DNA of 64,000 bases from Neelides folsomi (lineage: Eukaryota; Arthropoda; Collembola; Neelipleona; Neelidae). This document shows, piece after piece, positions 46,715-61,100 of the stretch. The notes under the pieces are model-generated. The model saw only the letters and a list, made by a program, of their open reading frames with translations, ran no database searches and was not told where the DNA came from. The translations under genes were made by a program, and so were the position numbers. The first letter of the stretch is position 1, and every line of letters starts with the position of its first letter. Where the stretch lies: assembly GCA_034687125.1 (NCBI GenBank), contig JAQGBZ010000073.1, forward strand, positions 62,001 through 126,000, read 5' to 3'.

Positions 46715-48910
46715 AACTCAAGAGCTAACTTTAACTTTTCAACGACTACAGTTTGTTTGGTATATGAATATGTAATGTATTTAATACTAAAAATAAAGTA
46801 CGACTTCTTTAAGTGTGCGTCAAATTCTTCATGTTTACAAATTAAATTAACAAAATTAAAGTTAACTTTAAAGAATTTTCTCAAGTCAAACTTTCTGTTG
46901 TGAAAGTTTGGAAGTGAAATCCTACATGAAAGGAATTCTGTGGTTTCTCGTTGTTTTCCCTTTCTGGTTGACACCGACTGTTCCATTCTGACAACCGCAA
47001 ATTGAGGTCAGGCGTAGCTTTGGTCCACATTCACATATGAATAAATTAAATGACAAAACAGAGGAAAACCAATTTTGGAGAACTAATGGCGAGTTATAGG
47101 AGGAATGTCAGAGAGAAAGTTCATCTTGGTCCCACACTGTGAACCTCCGACCTGTCCTATCATTCAAATCCATCTACTCCTCTGGAGTAACATTTTAGTT
47201 AAATGTATTATGAAATATACCCCTCTCTTGCTAATTACATCTCATTAAGTGTAATAATGCAGATCCAATTAACTTTCTATAATTAAATCTCCCACAAAAT
47301 GAAAAGACTCAATTCCAAAATCATCCACAAATTTTAAGTAATACAAAGTAGGTACTTTGTTTACATTTGGAAGCACAACCTCATCATAAAATCAATTTAC
47401 TTATACTTTTGTGTGTGCGTGTAATGCTCGTAAGTTTGGAAGGTATAATGTTGTTCATGGTCGGTTTTATCTTTCATGTTGACCGAGGAATTTGAAAATT
47501 TGTATGTTGGGCTTTATAAAATTTGGTGGATATGTTTTGCTTCCCATTTATACAACCATTATTCTTCGGATCATATTTATTAAGTAAAGCGTACTTGGAA
47601 ATTCATCCTATCTCTAACACATGCACGACTAATCTCATTCTTCTTGTTGGTGGATTACAAAGAGAATGGGTTTTGTTCCAATTTCCCTGTAAAACCCCTT
47701 TTGTCTCAAATATTACTTTTATTCAAACCCTCACCCGAGTTCACATTTTGTTGCTCAATCTCAATATGCCTTTTGATCAACGTTTCTCTTTTCTGAAATA
47801 ATGGTTGGCAGAACCCAAATGACAAATCCCTAATTTATATTCTATTCCTATATTTCCCCCTATTGCATGCGTTTAAATGCTAAGTATTTAATAGAATAGC
47901 GTAATTAGATTCAGGTAAATTGGAAACTCAATTTTCTTTCCTCATTCATTGTCTTTAATCTATTTATCTAATAGCCAATATACATACACTACTCACTATA
48001 CATATCTCTATAAGTAAAGAGTGAACCTCGAGTATAACGTCGCTATTAAAACAGGCAACAGAAGTGTCTTTACATTAAAAGTACTATCTAACATAAGTAT
48101 ACCTACCAATGTACCAATATAATAATGTGAAAGTGCTGTGCTGTGTTATTTATCTAGTTGAAATCTGTGCTTTGTTGTTAGTAGTTTTGAGGATGTTAAG
48201 GCGGAAAATTGATGATAAAGAAGATAGGGATTAGTAATTTCAATTAGCAAAACACTTACACAGATTCTCTTACGCTAAAGGGCTTAAAGTCTGAATGCAC
48301 TACGCAATACTAACTTTTATGAGGGTAGTACATATGGCAGTACATACATATATTGAAGTACATACGAGTACTATATACAGGAGCTATACTTGACATAGAC
48401 TGATAAACTAAATTAGGTAAATACTTTACCTAGGAGGGAATTGTTGAGGGGAAATGTAAACCTTCAATAAATTTCCTTTATCTGTAGCTTCAAAGTGGAA
48501 ATTTCCAAAGGGTCACCTTTCACTTGCTTTTGAAGGGAGCTCATTCCGTAAAGTTATCCTGTTGGAAACTCCTCGTTCCAATCCCTAATGAATAGAGAGA
48601 GACAAGTTAGTCTCGTAAATACAATCCGCTGGCAACATCTTTAATTGAGTGAATAACTTTGTTTGGAGATAAAAACCTCTCCGATCTTTAATTTTCTCAG
48701 GCAAATGAAAATTAAGCTTATCTTGGATGGGAGATCCGAGATTCTCTTTATTTGATTGGATTTCCTCGGAGTCTTCTTTCCTAATTGCATCCGCACGGGA
48801 AAGCATATACACACACCATTGTTTTCTTCTCGGAAGTGGAGGAGATGATTCTTTGGAAGAGCAAAGTGTCTCTTTCCTCTTCCGCCGTGAAGGAAGGTAA
48901 TTAGGTTTAC
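46715..48910. other. AT-rich noncoding stretch
   Basis: No recognisable gene on either strand. Contains runs such as ACATACATATATTG and a pile of ACATA-type words near 48.3 kb, too irregular to call a satellite. Confidence 0.55.
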
Positions 48911-49070
48911 CTTCTGGATGATTACATCCGGACCATGTAGTCTGGTGTAAACCGAGGAGCCGTAAAAGGAGATGGAGGACACCAAAGTCCCATCCTCATC
49001 CTTACCGCCCAATATACCATTGGAAACGGGTCTCTTCGGATTCCGCTTATACAAAGTAGCAAGCTCTCGA
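48911..49070 (-). CDS. Weak candidate internal coding exon, unknown protein
   Basis: On the minus strand this 160-base stretch is open in a frame that ends in phase 0 at a good donor (CAGAAG|GTAAAC). It starts after CCAGCAG. The peptide has balanced composition and ends SVYTRLHGPDVIIQK. The upstream pyrimidine tract is weak, and the frame has a TGA just before the proposed acceptor. No partner exon was found nearby and I do not recognise the sequence. Confidence 0.18.
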
Positions 49071-49167
49071 CTGCTGGTTCAGCAGGTCTTTCAGTGGCAA
49101 TAGTAATGGCAATAACGGTAACGACAAACTCCGGCTCTTCTAAAAGTGAATGAGTTGAGCCGGACAC

Positions 49168-52100
49168 CGCCGCGAGAGGAGGAGGAGACCAAAAGTCCCG
49201 AATTCATTATCAGAGAAAGGACTGTAAAGGGAGGATGTAAGCATTTACTACTCTTTTAACCCGACGAGATACGATCTCGTCTCACTTCCAAGATTTATCC
49301 GCACAGACCGACGCTTCGAGATAAACCGACGATAAGGTATTAAATACATGCTCCCCCTCTACCCATGACGCTCTTCAACTGCCTCTTACTTTTTAAAGGT
49401 CATGAACAAAAGGCCCCCGCTTAATCTCTGTTGGAACAAAGAGTAAAACTTTTAGACTGTTACGACTCCCCCAAATCCACCGCTTAAATAACATACGTTA
49501 TCGATTTTTACATCATTTTACTTACTTCAAAACTTTAATAAATATTTATTAAATGGTTATTAATTTCATCATTGGAGAAATACGGATCTGTAATGTATGT
49601 ACTACATAACCAAATAAAAGAAGGCGCGCTCCCTTGATAACACTTTTCTCTTTCCTTATTTTATATCTTCATTTTATTTCTCACCAATGGTTATTTATTT
49701 ATTTTTTATGATAAATGGGAAAAGAATAAGTAATAAAACAAGGTTTAATTAATTTAATAAGAATTAAGTCTATAGAAAATAAAAGTGTCTTCGATGGATA
49801 AAAGGGTTAGGGGGCTCATTAAGGCTAAAGCGAGATAGCACTAAATATTAGCATTTTTATAATATTTACATACTTAATATAATTTCAACTTACCTAATAT
49901 ATTATCTTTTTATAAGTGAAATAAAACGCAAAATACATTTCTATCTAACTATAAGAAATATAAGTACAATTAAACTTTTATTCTTTTATATGGTTGAGTG
50001 GTACATTATATAAATTTTATAAATGTGTATTATTATATAATTAAATGGCTTTATTGCATAATACACATACTTAATGTGTTTGGGTGTGTTTTGTTCCATT
50101 ATGTGTTTAGTAAGTTTTGTGTAATGAATGGTAATATCATATTAAACTTATCATCTCAATGAAAGAATGGAATTTAGACTTTGGAGAATGTAAAATATTA
50201 ATTATGCAAATTAAAGTGATATTTAAAAATCTTGGGCCATTTGAGCTAGTCAGGAAAAATTAAGTGAACAATTTTGAAAGGATCATAAACTGAAATCAAG
50301 TTTATTAAACATTTACATTTCATGAGTAATAATGAGAAGGAGGAGGAGGTAGTTAAGTTCTCGAGAATCTTAATACGCCTTTAACACTCTCCAACTCAAA
50401 TTTTGAAGAGCACATGAGAATGATGTGGATGTGAGTGATGAGAAAAAGTCGTAAAAGATTTATTCCGGAGTCATTAAAAAGAGAGAATTTAATAGAAAGA
50501 GCTTGAAGGAGTCGGATTTAGTAAGAAAATGAAGGGCCAAAGTAGAAATGTCACGGAGGGATCGTAAATGAGTTCCACTACTTCATTATTTTAATTCTGT
50601 GATCGATCCAAACCTCCTCCTGATGAGGATGATGAAAGGGAAAAAAGTCAAAGAAACCTTGTTAGCCCATCTTGAAGGTGTGGCAGGGCGAGAGGAGCGG
50701 CTTCCTCTTAATGCTAATGCGAAAGTGAACTAATGTTCTCTCTCGTGTCTCCTTCTAATGGACGAGAATGGGGGCGCTATCTGGAGATAAGAGATACTCG
50801 AGGAGCGAATGAATAGGTGGAATATTTCATTTTCCAAAAAAGACGCCTTCCTGCCTGAGAGTATCATCATGTATCTTGGGGAGGAGATTCCCGCGTCCCA
50901 CCAATGGACCCAATGCTTCAGATCAAGGGGAGAGAAAGAGAAAAAATAGATTTCTGATGAGTCCAATGCACGCATCCCAATTTTCGCAATCTCTTTCGAC
51001 AGAAACTCATCAGGAAAAGTTATTTTTTATGCTCGTCTCGTGACTTTTTGCCGTTACATGGCATTCGGCCGAATGGAAATTCAACCTTTTCCTTTGGGCT
51101 GAAGGGGAGAAAGTCGGCCGAATCCCTTCACACGGCCAGAGTTATGTTGTTGAGAAGTCGCTCTCTCATTACATTACACTTTAGAGCTTCATTACTCTCC
51201 CGGAACCAAATGCATATCTGACAAAGATTCAGCCAATAGATAAATTATTTGGGCGGGATCAATTCATATTTCCCATTTGAAAAATATTAAGAATGAAATT
51301 ACGAGCGTCTTACATTACCAAAATGTACACAATTGGCTTTTCTCTCCATCTCTATCCTTGGTCCATTAACCGATGTGGTCATGTGGTTTTCTCCATTACT
51401 CCATTTCCCAAATTCACATTGGTAAGAAATCCATTTCCCTTACGTTTAGTTCTTTTCTAACACGTGTGTACTGATGTAAGGTATACAGCCAAGGAGCGAT
51501 AATGTCGGAGTGAGTGACGAATTGACAGGATTCCGCGTGCTTCACCAGACTCAAAATACCTCTTTGAGTCTTGAACTTAATCTAACATGCTAAGCGAGTG
51601 TCATGATGAGAATTCACATGTCCTTGTCTACTTTTCCTAGGGATGCTCTGGGGAATGAACTCTGGTCGTGTAGGGATATTTCCTGCCTCACAACGCCTCT
51701 TTATGCAAATGTCAGGAACAGCTCTGAATGGCCCATGGACTTTTAATGTCTTTTAAATGTTAAAAGGTCTTAACGACGAATGTGGATCCGTACCATCAAC
51801 TTTGCCCCGCTTGAGAGAATCTCATCTCGCTTCGAAAAACTGTGTTTATTTTATAAGACCAAATGACGCCTGTCTCTTTACTCCCCTTCCAATAATCCCT
51901 TCTCACTTTTTTGTCGATCTCGGCCTCGCGCCTCTCATTACCCTTTTCCGCCTCCAAATCGCACTCAATCCTTAAATGTTCATTCTCGGAAAATCTATTC
52001 ATGTATGTATGAACTTGTGTGTTAAGCACGTAGATTTAAATTGCTAATTACGTAAATGTAAAGTAGGAATGACATCGAAACGAAAGCTCATTAACAGTTT

Positions 52101-55100
52101 AATGACAGAAAATTTGCTCATTAGGGCTCCCTTAGTTAGTCTATAAAAACTCAAATGGTAAAATATTCTCAATGTTATCTGCTCTTTAATACCATTTAAT
52201 ATTCGAGCTTGAAGATGACAATGGGATGATCTTTTCATCTTTTATGAATTACTTACATTATTCATAGACGATTTATTTTGATTGATAATGAAACTAAAGG
52301 AAAATAAGACGATAGATTAATTTTTTTTAAATTACTACCTATTGTAAAAACTGGTAATGCAATTAAAATTATGTTTATGAAAGCATTACATGGCCTATAC
52401 CTTCTTTTAATAATAAGATTTATAGGTACATAATAGTTTATAGTGTCCTTTACTTCTCTATTACCCAAAATAAATTATAGTTTGTTTAATTAACTAACAT
52501 CAAACCATCACAAAGTAGAGATTAAAATTAAAAATTTGAACTGACTTGAACGTATTTATACAAATGATATAAGGCTTGTAATGAATGGAAAAGCTAATAA
52601 GGGATTTTCGATTAATCTTAGTCAAAAGAAAATAGGTGCATAATGGGTGTGGCATAAATGGAGAGTGTAGAAAGGGTCGAGAAAGGAAAGATAAGCCGTT
52701 GGTTCGACTCCACGAAGAAAACCATTGAAGAGACAGATTAAATATTGAGGATGGTGAAAGAGAAATAGGGCTTTGGACTTTGGAGGATTAAATCTTGGAG
52801 GGAGCGTCGGAAAATGAGGACTGATAGCAAGATGAGAGGATATTGAAAATTGGGATTGAAAGAAAGGCCACGTGAGCGTATTGAAGAGGAGATTGGAGTA
52901 GATGGGGAATGAAAGTGTGTTAGAGGATGTGATAAATCTGAGTGGAAGTCAGATGGGGAGTTCATATGGTCGAGCCAAAGAGAGTCCCGGGGTGATCTGT
53001 GTAATGTAGAGCAGGGGAAGCAACAGTGATTATAGTGAAAGCGCACTTTCCTCTTTCCTAAATCCTCACCGGGTGGATGAGGACCAGATCTTGGGAGACG
53101 GGAGAGAGAAACACGACGACGACCCTTTTCGTGAGCTTCTCCATTCCATCTTGATATCTCTCTCGCCCGCTCCCGCCGCCGCCCTTTTATTCCTCCCCGA
53201 CACGGCCAGACGGGGAGTGCGAGTAAGTGGGGGTCCGTAAGTAGCTGAATAAGTTAAGGACCGGAATGTGGATGTGTGATGAGAAATTTCAGCCTCTGTT
53301 CTGACTTTTTGTGGGAGATTCGGCTAATGCACGTTTTTTCCATCCACTTTGCGTTTCGGCTCACTCTCCGGGAAAGGGAGATATGACCTATGTAATACTT
53401 ACCATCTAAGCAAATGAGCCATTTTTTTCCAACCACTTATTTCCATCATAGTTTCCCCGTTCTTTAAACATGTCTGTAGTATCTAGGCACTTTTGGGGGT
53501 TATCTATCCTTAGTCAATCTCGGAGAGACGATCTCGGAACTTTCTACATGCCAGTTTGAGCCGCCACCTGGAAAATATTCATCTTTGCATTCGGTGGACT
53601 GAAGGATCCATTTTTGGAAAAGTTCCCTGAATCACTCCCTCCCTTGCCAAACTTGTTATCAACAGATTACTCCGGAGAAGCTTTTTTTTTCAAACTCATT
53701 TAAAACTCCATCCTATACCATGGGGTAATTCTCCCTAAGTGATTTACAAACTCCTCCACTTCATCTAAGAACCCTTTACAATTTTGATGGGAATACATAA
53801 TAGATCGTAGAATGTGTGTTCAACGTAAACTTTATTTTTTACAACATCCGAGATAAATAACCATAAGTCTTTGCATTTTGTATAAAGTCTGTTTATCGAC
53901 CTTCGGCCAAACTTTCTCCATTTCCCTCTAGAGAAAATTGATTGGGGAAATTAGGGGCCGCGTAATAGAAATGAAAGGTATTACACAATTAAAAGAGGTT
54001 TATGAGCTTTTAGGATTGTTGTTAACCATTGTGCAAATAAAATGAAATAGGAAGAGATGAAGTTTGAGCGGGTGAGGTTGAGAGAAAGTGGAGACCAAAG
54101 AGTTTTATGACATTCTTCTCCTTCCTCGCCCTCCCTCATGCATTTTTGAACAAATGCCTATCTCATCAACATTCTGTTGGATGATAATGGAAGCTTTTGA
54201 AACTCTTGTTCTCTCCCCATCTTGACCTTTTATATTCATTTCTACGGAATCGATTCATCATCATTCGCACTCAAGGAGAGCCGCTTTCATTCCCGACTCC
54301 TCATTGTATAAGTAGTTGGCGAAGTCGAGAGTCGGTCGAGCCTCCTCAAATGAGCCCTCTTATCCGCCGAGCTCTCAATCCGAATTTCAAATCCCCAGTT
54401 TACCAATTGCCTCTCCAACATGTCATTTCCTCTCGCAAAGGGTTTCCTTCGCCTCCGCCCTCACCGGATATTTTTCCTCATTAGGCTGAGTGAGTGGGAG
54501 TGCTTAGGACTCAAGGACTCCCCCACTTCATCAAATTAAGGGTGTACTGAGGACAAAGGCACCCAAGATGCGCAAGTGAAGTAACAAGGGCCCAAGTTAT
54601 CCTACCGCTTTCTCCAACTCCCATGTCCAACCTCGTCGTCTTTGTCGCCCTCGTCGTCCTCGACCCAACGTGCATGCGCTGGCCTTTCCTTAAATCGAGT
54701 CCCCGTCCTGGGCCCAAACCATTATCAGTTCGGAGTGGTGAGAAGGAAGAGTGGGAGGCCGGGGCTGCATGCGCTCCTGGCGAGTCTCACGGTTCCCCGG
54801 AGGGTTCAACAAGGGCAACGGGAGAAGAGGAAACCTGCTCATTGCATTGCTCTCCTTCCCACCGGCGAAAGTTCTTTTTTCGCTCAAGCTCGAAGAGGTG
54901 AGTGATTCTAAGCCAATTTCTAAACTAATTCTCGTCCAAACCCCCCGATCGCCCAATTAAATCATTAGAGAGGGAAAGGAAGGTAATGAGGACGGAGATT
55001 AAAAACAGATAACTAATTCCATTCCCCCCATGTCGCCCAACGGAGGATTGTCTCCTTCGTTTGTGAGATTAGTGGGAATTTATGTAGAAGGGCTAAAATG

Positions 55101-58100
55101 TTTCTTTGATTTACTCGAGCCATAAATCATGATGGGAGCGGAGCAAATGATGCAAATGGCCCAACACGAGAGCCTCCCAAACACTTATTTAGTATTCAAA
55201 GTCGGTCCCTCTCACTCCGAAATAAAACTTGGTGAAATTGAACTCGTATATCAGATTGCATTTGAGACTCTTTCTTCCTCTCGTCCTTTTGAATTGGATT
55301 GCATTGCGTTTCAATTTCATCGGATCCGATTCAGCTAGTTCGTGGTTTCATTTCTTTGGTTTTTCTTAACAACAAGTTCCATTGTGAATTGGCTCAAGTC
55401 GTCCCTCGGCCCGCCGACACATTCCCCTGCCTCAGACAGTATCAAACACACTTTTTACCCTTTATTGTTATAGCTTCATCCAACTCGAGCCCTCGTTGCC
55501 TATCAATTCAATCGAACCATTAGGCGAGAGGAGGACTCTTCTTTTATAATGCAAAACACTCGCATTTACACACTCGCATTTGCTCTCCTATACCCAATTC
55601 AAACTTTTATCCACTCACTTCAAATCGCAATGCGGACTCAGGTCCCATTTACTAAATATCCTCTTCTCAATCCATCTTTGGGGAAATTCCCTCCACCCAG
55701 AGACGCTTTACGGCCTCTTTTTCATTAGTTAAAAACACAATAACTCTCTTCAATTCCTCTCCATCGTCTCTCAATGGGCGGATGGGCATGTAACCTGTTC
55801 CTCCTTTCACGACGCTCCAATTCACCTCAATCTCTTATCTTCCCAACGCAAGCTGAAAGAGACCCAAATAACCATCAAAGTTATATACCGTTTCCCAAAT
55901 CAGTCCCATAAAGGAAAATACATGCGACTCCTCCATGCCCAACATGGACGGATCACACGTCCAATATCCTTTTCATACTTCAATTTATTTTCCCTTAGTA
56001 AAGAGTTCGGTGGCATTAAAGGAAAAGGACTTCCAAATGATCGGAGATTGTGTAGCAAACTATTACGACGTACAGATCTGTATATAACAAAAGCCCAACT
56101 CACGCTCCATATAACTACGTATACAAAATTTGTAAGTGTTGACGAGATACTTTCCTATTTCTCCATTTACCATGATATGGGAAATATTCAAACTTTTCTC
56201 CTAACATGGCCAGGGATTGGAAGGTAAAAGAAAGCATTGGTTGGAATGGGTATGAAATGTACGTGGAGCTCTTTTCTTTTCCTATAAAAGCAACTTAAGA
56301 AATTCTACCTCGTGGCTCCTCCAGTCTTACGTCTTAGTTCCCAAAGCCTCTACACACTTGAGCGAACGAGGAAGAATACATACATTCAAAATCGATTTGA
56401 TAAAAGAACTGTTCTTCTCAACGAGTATGATAACGATAGACGCTCCTTTTTAAGCTTTCACTTTTTGATCACTCAGCGTCTCTCTCTCCCATTCCTGATA
56501 TCTTGAGGGGAACTGTATGAATATTTTCCTCCTCCACTCTCTGGCCATTTCTTATGCATGCAATTTCTGATGATTCAATTTTCCGCTCCTGATCTATTTT
56601 TCAAAAATTGTTTTCTTTTCTCACAAATTGACTTTTGCTTTTTTTCCCACTCCCGGCCCCATTTTTCTTTACATTCTAGAATAAATACTTACATAACTCA
56701 TTCTAACCAAACTTTCCCATTCGGCATTTCCCAATGGTGTGTTTGTGAATAAATATGGATATTCCCTTTTTTATCTATAATCGATTTATAATCTTACTTA
56801 TGTGGCGTATGAAAGCCTCAGACATATTTGCTTATAAGAACGAATAAATTTAATTACGCAGAATTGAGACTGACAAATTGTGAATGTATTATTTACCCAC
56901 AATACAAAAGTTATTTCCCCCTCATTATAATTTTTTTGAAAGAATATCTTGGTTCTTATTAAGAAATTTTTCTAACAGCAATGTTCACAAACAAGGAATT
57001 TGGTACCACACAAAAACGCACAGAGGTTTGGAGAGGGGATTAGGGGAAATTATATTCATTCACGAAAACTTTTTCCTATTCACATTATCAATCTTTAAGC
57101 CTTTGATAAGCAGATAGAACCGGAAAATATTGAATTTCTAAAATAATGAAAGACTGAGCGGAATCGATTTCCTCCCCCCAACTTTCTCTAGCAAGTTGAG
57201 GAAAAATGAGGGAAACAAGTTAGAGTTCCGGTTTGGCAGCAACGTCTGTTGAGAAGGGACATAAAATATATATTTCAAATATTCGGGTCATTCGGGAAGT
57301 GGAAGGGGCTCTCGAGTCTTCAAAGAGAGGATTTTGATCCTCTCTATCCGGTAATAGACCATTGAGAGAGAAATTGAATTTTGACGATCCAAATTTCTTT
57401 TCACAATTTATTTCGAGCCACTGACCACAAACCTGACTGACTGAGCCATTGGGTAAGCCAGGCGAACAAGATTTATTTGCCTAATTGAGCGAAATGAAAT
57501 GGCAGGAAGGAATAAGGAGCAAAGGAACCAAATGAGCTTGTCAGGAAAGAAAATTCAAATGATGCCTTCTGTGTGGCGATGGGATTTGAAGTCAATAATT
57601 TACGGCTTAAGGATATATGTTTACCTAAGCAGTTATGCCAAATGGCAGTTTGGACGTTGGGATTGAGTGTGTAGGAGATTCGGGATGGAGATATCCAAGT
57701 TGCAGGTGTTTTTCTAATAGAATTGTTCCTTCCAAAAGCTCATCGGACAGTGCGAAGGAACTTTTTCTATACACCTTTCTTTTCCAGACTGATATGTTAG
57801 ACATGGTTCACAGAGTGTGTTTTTCTTTAGTTTGTATCGAAAATCAATGAGCTTCATCCGCACAAAGTATAGGATTTTTGGGTTCCATCGCGGGCACCGC
57901 AGAAAGGCATACCTTGTTTGAGGATAGGAAAGGGGAGATAAAGGAGAATATGGTACGAGCGGAGTCTAATCCCTTCCCCTTCTATGTCCTGTTTGTCTTT
58001 CCGTTTCACACTTGTGATTTATTTCTCGCACGGAAAGAACTTTCGGGTGTAATTGGTCGAGAACAAATCATTTCGGGTAGATAGAAAACTAAAGAGGAAA

Positions 58101-61100
58101 AAAGAGGTCCTCTGGAACGAGAAATGGAAATATACTTCTGTGGGGGATTCTTATGGCCTTTATACACATTCAATCCATTCAAGATTACATTTTATAGAGT
58201 TGGCTCTCTGTCCCTTTCCCTCCACATCGACTTTATAAAATGCGGAGCATAGCGGGGAGAAATAGGAATTTGCTACATCTCGAAACAAAGCCGAGAGTCC
58301 CTCACATATAATCAAAAAGTTATTTCCTTTCTCCCAGAGAAGAGAAAGAGTTGACTCGGGCGGGCAGCGTATCTCCAATCTGATTGACTCAAATTTGATT
58401 TACCATGATTTCCCTCCTGATCTTCCCTCTTTCCTTTGGGGAATTTTGCATCTTGCCAGCCTCCTTCTCACTTTCCTGTTTACGAGAAACAAAGTCTCAT
58501 CTCTCAAGATTTCCCTTCACTCAACATCACTTGAAAACTGTCATCGCTTGGCTTTGGGCATAGGTAGGGTCGCAATGTGTGTACCAAACTTTTAGAACTT
58601 TATTTATATAGCTTAGGTACACGAATCCACGTGGCTGGAATATATACCATATAATGTATACATGTATGTGTATATACTTACAATGCATATACCATATAGT
58701 TATGTTATGTATGACATAAAGAGACTGTGGGGACGACGGAGGTAGTAAGTGGATTTGAAGAGGCTGGTTTACTCCTTTTCGATTCTTTGCGCACAGATGC
58801 TATGTTTTATGCCTCAATTCCTCAGAGGCAATGAGGCGAATGAATTATTGGGCGAGAAGTGGACCGGCCTTCTTTACGAGATTGAATCTTAGAGGCTCTT
58901 AATTAGGCCCCATAACAATATTCATTTGGACAGGCCCTAAATCTCATTTTTATTACTTTTATTAAAGGGATTTGGAAGGGGAGAATTAGGTTTGTCCATG
59001 AGGAATCCCTTTATTTAGATTCGAACCTCAAATTTTGCCCTCGCCCTTGTTTATGGAAGTAAATTGGAAAGGGCCTTGAGAGACAGGGAAGTTGGGTAAT
59101 TATTTTCTTAGAGCCGGGGGACTCAGATTCAAAAACTTCCTTGATTGATTTTTATTGGGGTCGTAAACTGGGAAAAGTTCCTCAGCCCATCTTCCTTGAC
59201 ATTAAATTCTGTTTGGAGGAGAATTATAAAGGGAGTGAGTTAAAGGAGCCCGAAATATACCTCGATCCCAATTTCCCATATAGACCCAGGAACTTTGATT
59301 TGACAGAGGCGGCGGAAGATCAAAGTCTCTCTCCAAGTGAATTGAGCCCACGGAGGGCAAACTACACGGCCGCTTAGGTTCAACTTCCCCGGCCCATCTG
59401 TTTCATCTGCCGAGTCGTCCTCGGGAGCGCCCAAAGGCGTCGGGATTCATGGTGAAAGTTCCTTTCTCTCAGAGTAATTCTCTCTGAAGGATCGACTCGT
59501 GGATTTTATTTTATTGCCTCTCCTTTCTCTTCCAAGTCTAATCCCCACCATCGGCTCCTTCCCAAAAAGAATCCGCTTGGGGCTGGAGAGGTCGGGAGCG
59601 ACAGCCTATAACTTGTCATTTCCACTTCCTGTTGAGCCTTCACACTTTCCTCCCATAAAAAGCCATATGGGAAGGGAGCGGTCGTTGGAGCGGGACCTGG
59701 AGCCAAGAATTACCTCCACCTCCGCGGAGGAAGGAAGGGAAGAATGAAAGCGGATAATTATCCCCGGAGTCTGGAAAGATAAACAGAAAGGTGTTCGAGA
59801 CACGGAGCACTAAGAGCCGTCTTCCTCCACTTCAAAGCCCCTTTCATAGTCGAATTCATAAAAAGAGATTTTAAATTTACTTCATCTTGTAAATATTTAT
59901 CGAGCCCAAACACTCTAAATGTAAATCTCGAAAATGAAATAAAGTCAAGAACTGACTTTTGATCCCCGACGAGAAATTAGAGCCTTGTTCCGCCTTAAAA
60001 AATCCTTTGATAGCGTAAACTGTGAAAACAGTTTTCCCATTCCACTCCTTCTCTCACCACATGGCAAAAAGATCAATCGATTTAACTTTTTTCGACTCCT
60101 CCTTTCATCCACTACTAAACTGATATGTAATACCGCATTATAATTCCCCTCTAAACCCCAAGCTTTCCCTCCGAACGAATAAGGGTCGAAAAAAATTCAT
60201 GGTGGGGGAAAACTAATGTTCGATTCCTTCCTCTGGACTAAAGAAATAAACAGGGCCATTAATAAAAGAGACGAGTAGTGGTGAGAACATTTTTTTCTCC
60301 AAAGTTTCAATTCGGAGGATAAACGAGGAAAATCGCATTATTTGTTGAACTAAGTTTGGGAGGAAATACGTATTTGGTGGACTAATTTCTTTCTTCTCTC
60401 GAGTGCTCGCCCCATACATCTTCCTCCCTATATAGACCCCGAGTTCACTGAGGAGTGAATAGACGACTATTGAAGATTGGGGATGGGCGCGAGTCTGTTT
60501 AGCTTATTGCCCACCCGTTTCCTCGGAGTGGAAGTCAGTGGGATGGTTCGGGGAAGAATGGTCGGAGAAGTAACTCTGCTTTCCCTAACTGCCGATTTTC
60601 CTGCAGAGAATTCTTTTAAGGAATCGACCTCGTAGCCTTCTCATAAGCACCGCTCTCCTTCGCTCTACATGGCTAGAGAAAACGGTCGGATCGAATCACA
60701 TGGCGCAGGGACGAGGAAGGAAAGCAGCAGCCTGTAGAGTCTCCTCCAAACTTTCCAACCGATTTTTTCTCCTTCCCATCCTTTGCCTATCATTGGTAAG
60801 GAAAGGGTGGCTGTGGGTCTCATTCTCGCCCCACTCCCTTCACAATTTCTTAAAGTGGCGTCGCCCTCCACATGCCCTTCCCTCATAAGCCCATTTACAC
60901 CGGAGAGATCTTCCCGTTCTATCATACACTCTCAAAGTGTATCTGGTCCAAGTGGGAGTTTTGTGTGGGACCCAACACCTTTACTCTCAGCCCATCAATT
61001 AAAAAGGCAATTAAAAGTTATGAACCAAATTGGCCCATTTCTTCATTTGGGACCAAATACAATCCAATTACTTATATATAGTAAGTGGAACTATTAAGTT

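Noticed and set aside
52701-52711. Perfect tRNA B-box (GGTTCGACTCC)
   Set aside because: The surrounding bases do not form a T-arm stem, and no matching A-box, anticodon arm or acceptor stem could be found. Likely chance.
53160-53195. TATA-like AATAAAAGG followed by a G+C-rich stretch on the minus strand
   Set aside because: There is no gene downstream on that strand that could be served, so a promoter call has no support.
54600-54901. G+C-rich stretch open in several frames and ending in GAG|GTGAGT
   Set aside because: The donor is good, but at least two frames are open, neither has a known motif, and there is no convincing acceptor or partner exon.
59240-59434. 64-codon minus-strand frame with an acidic segment
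   Set aside because: Bounded by an in-frame stop upstream and lacking a splice acceptor. Composition is typical of the tract-rich block.
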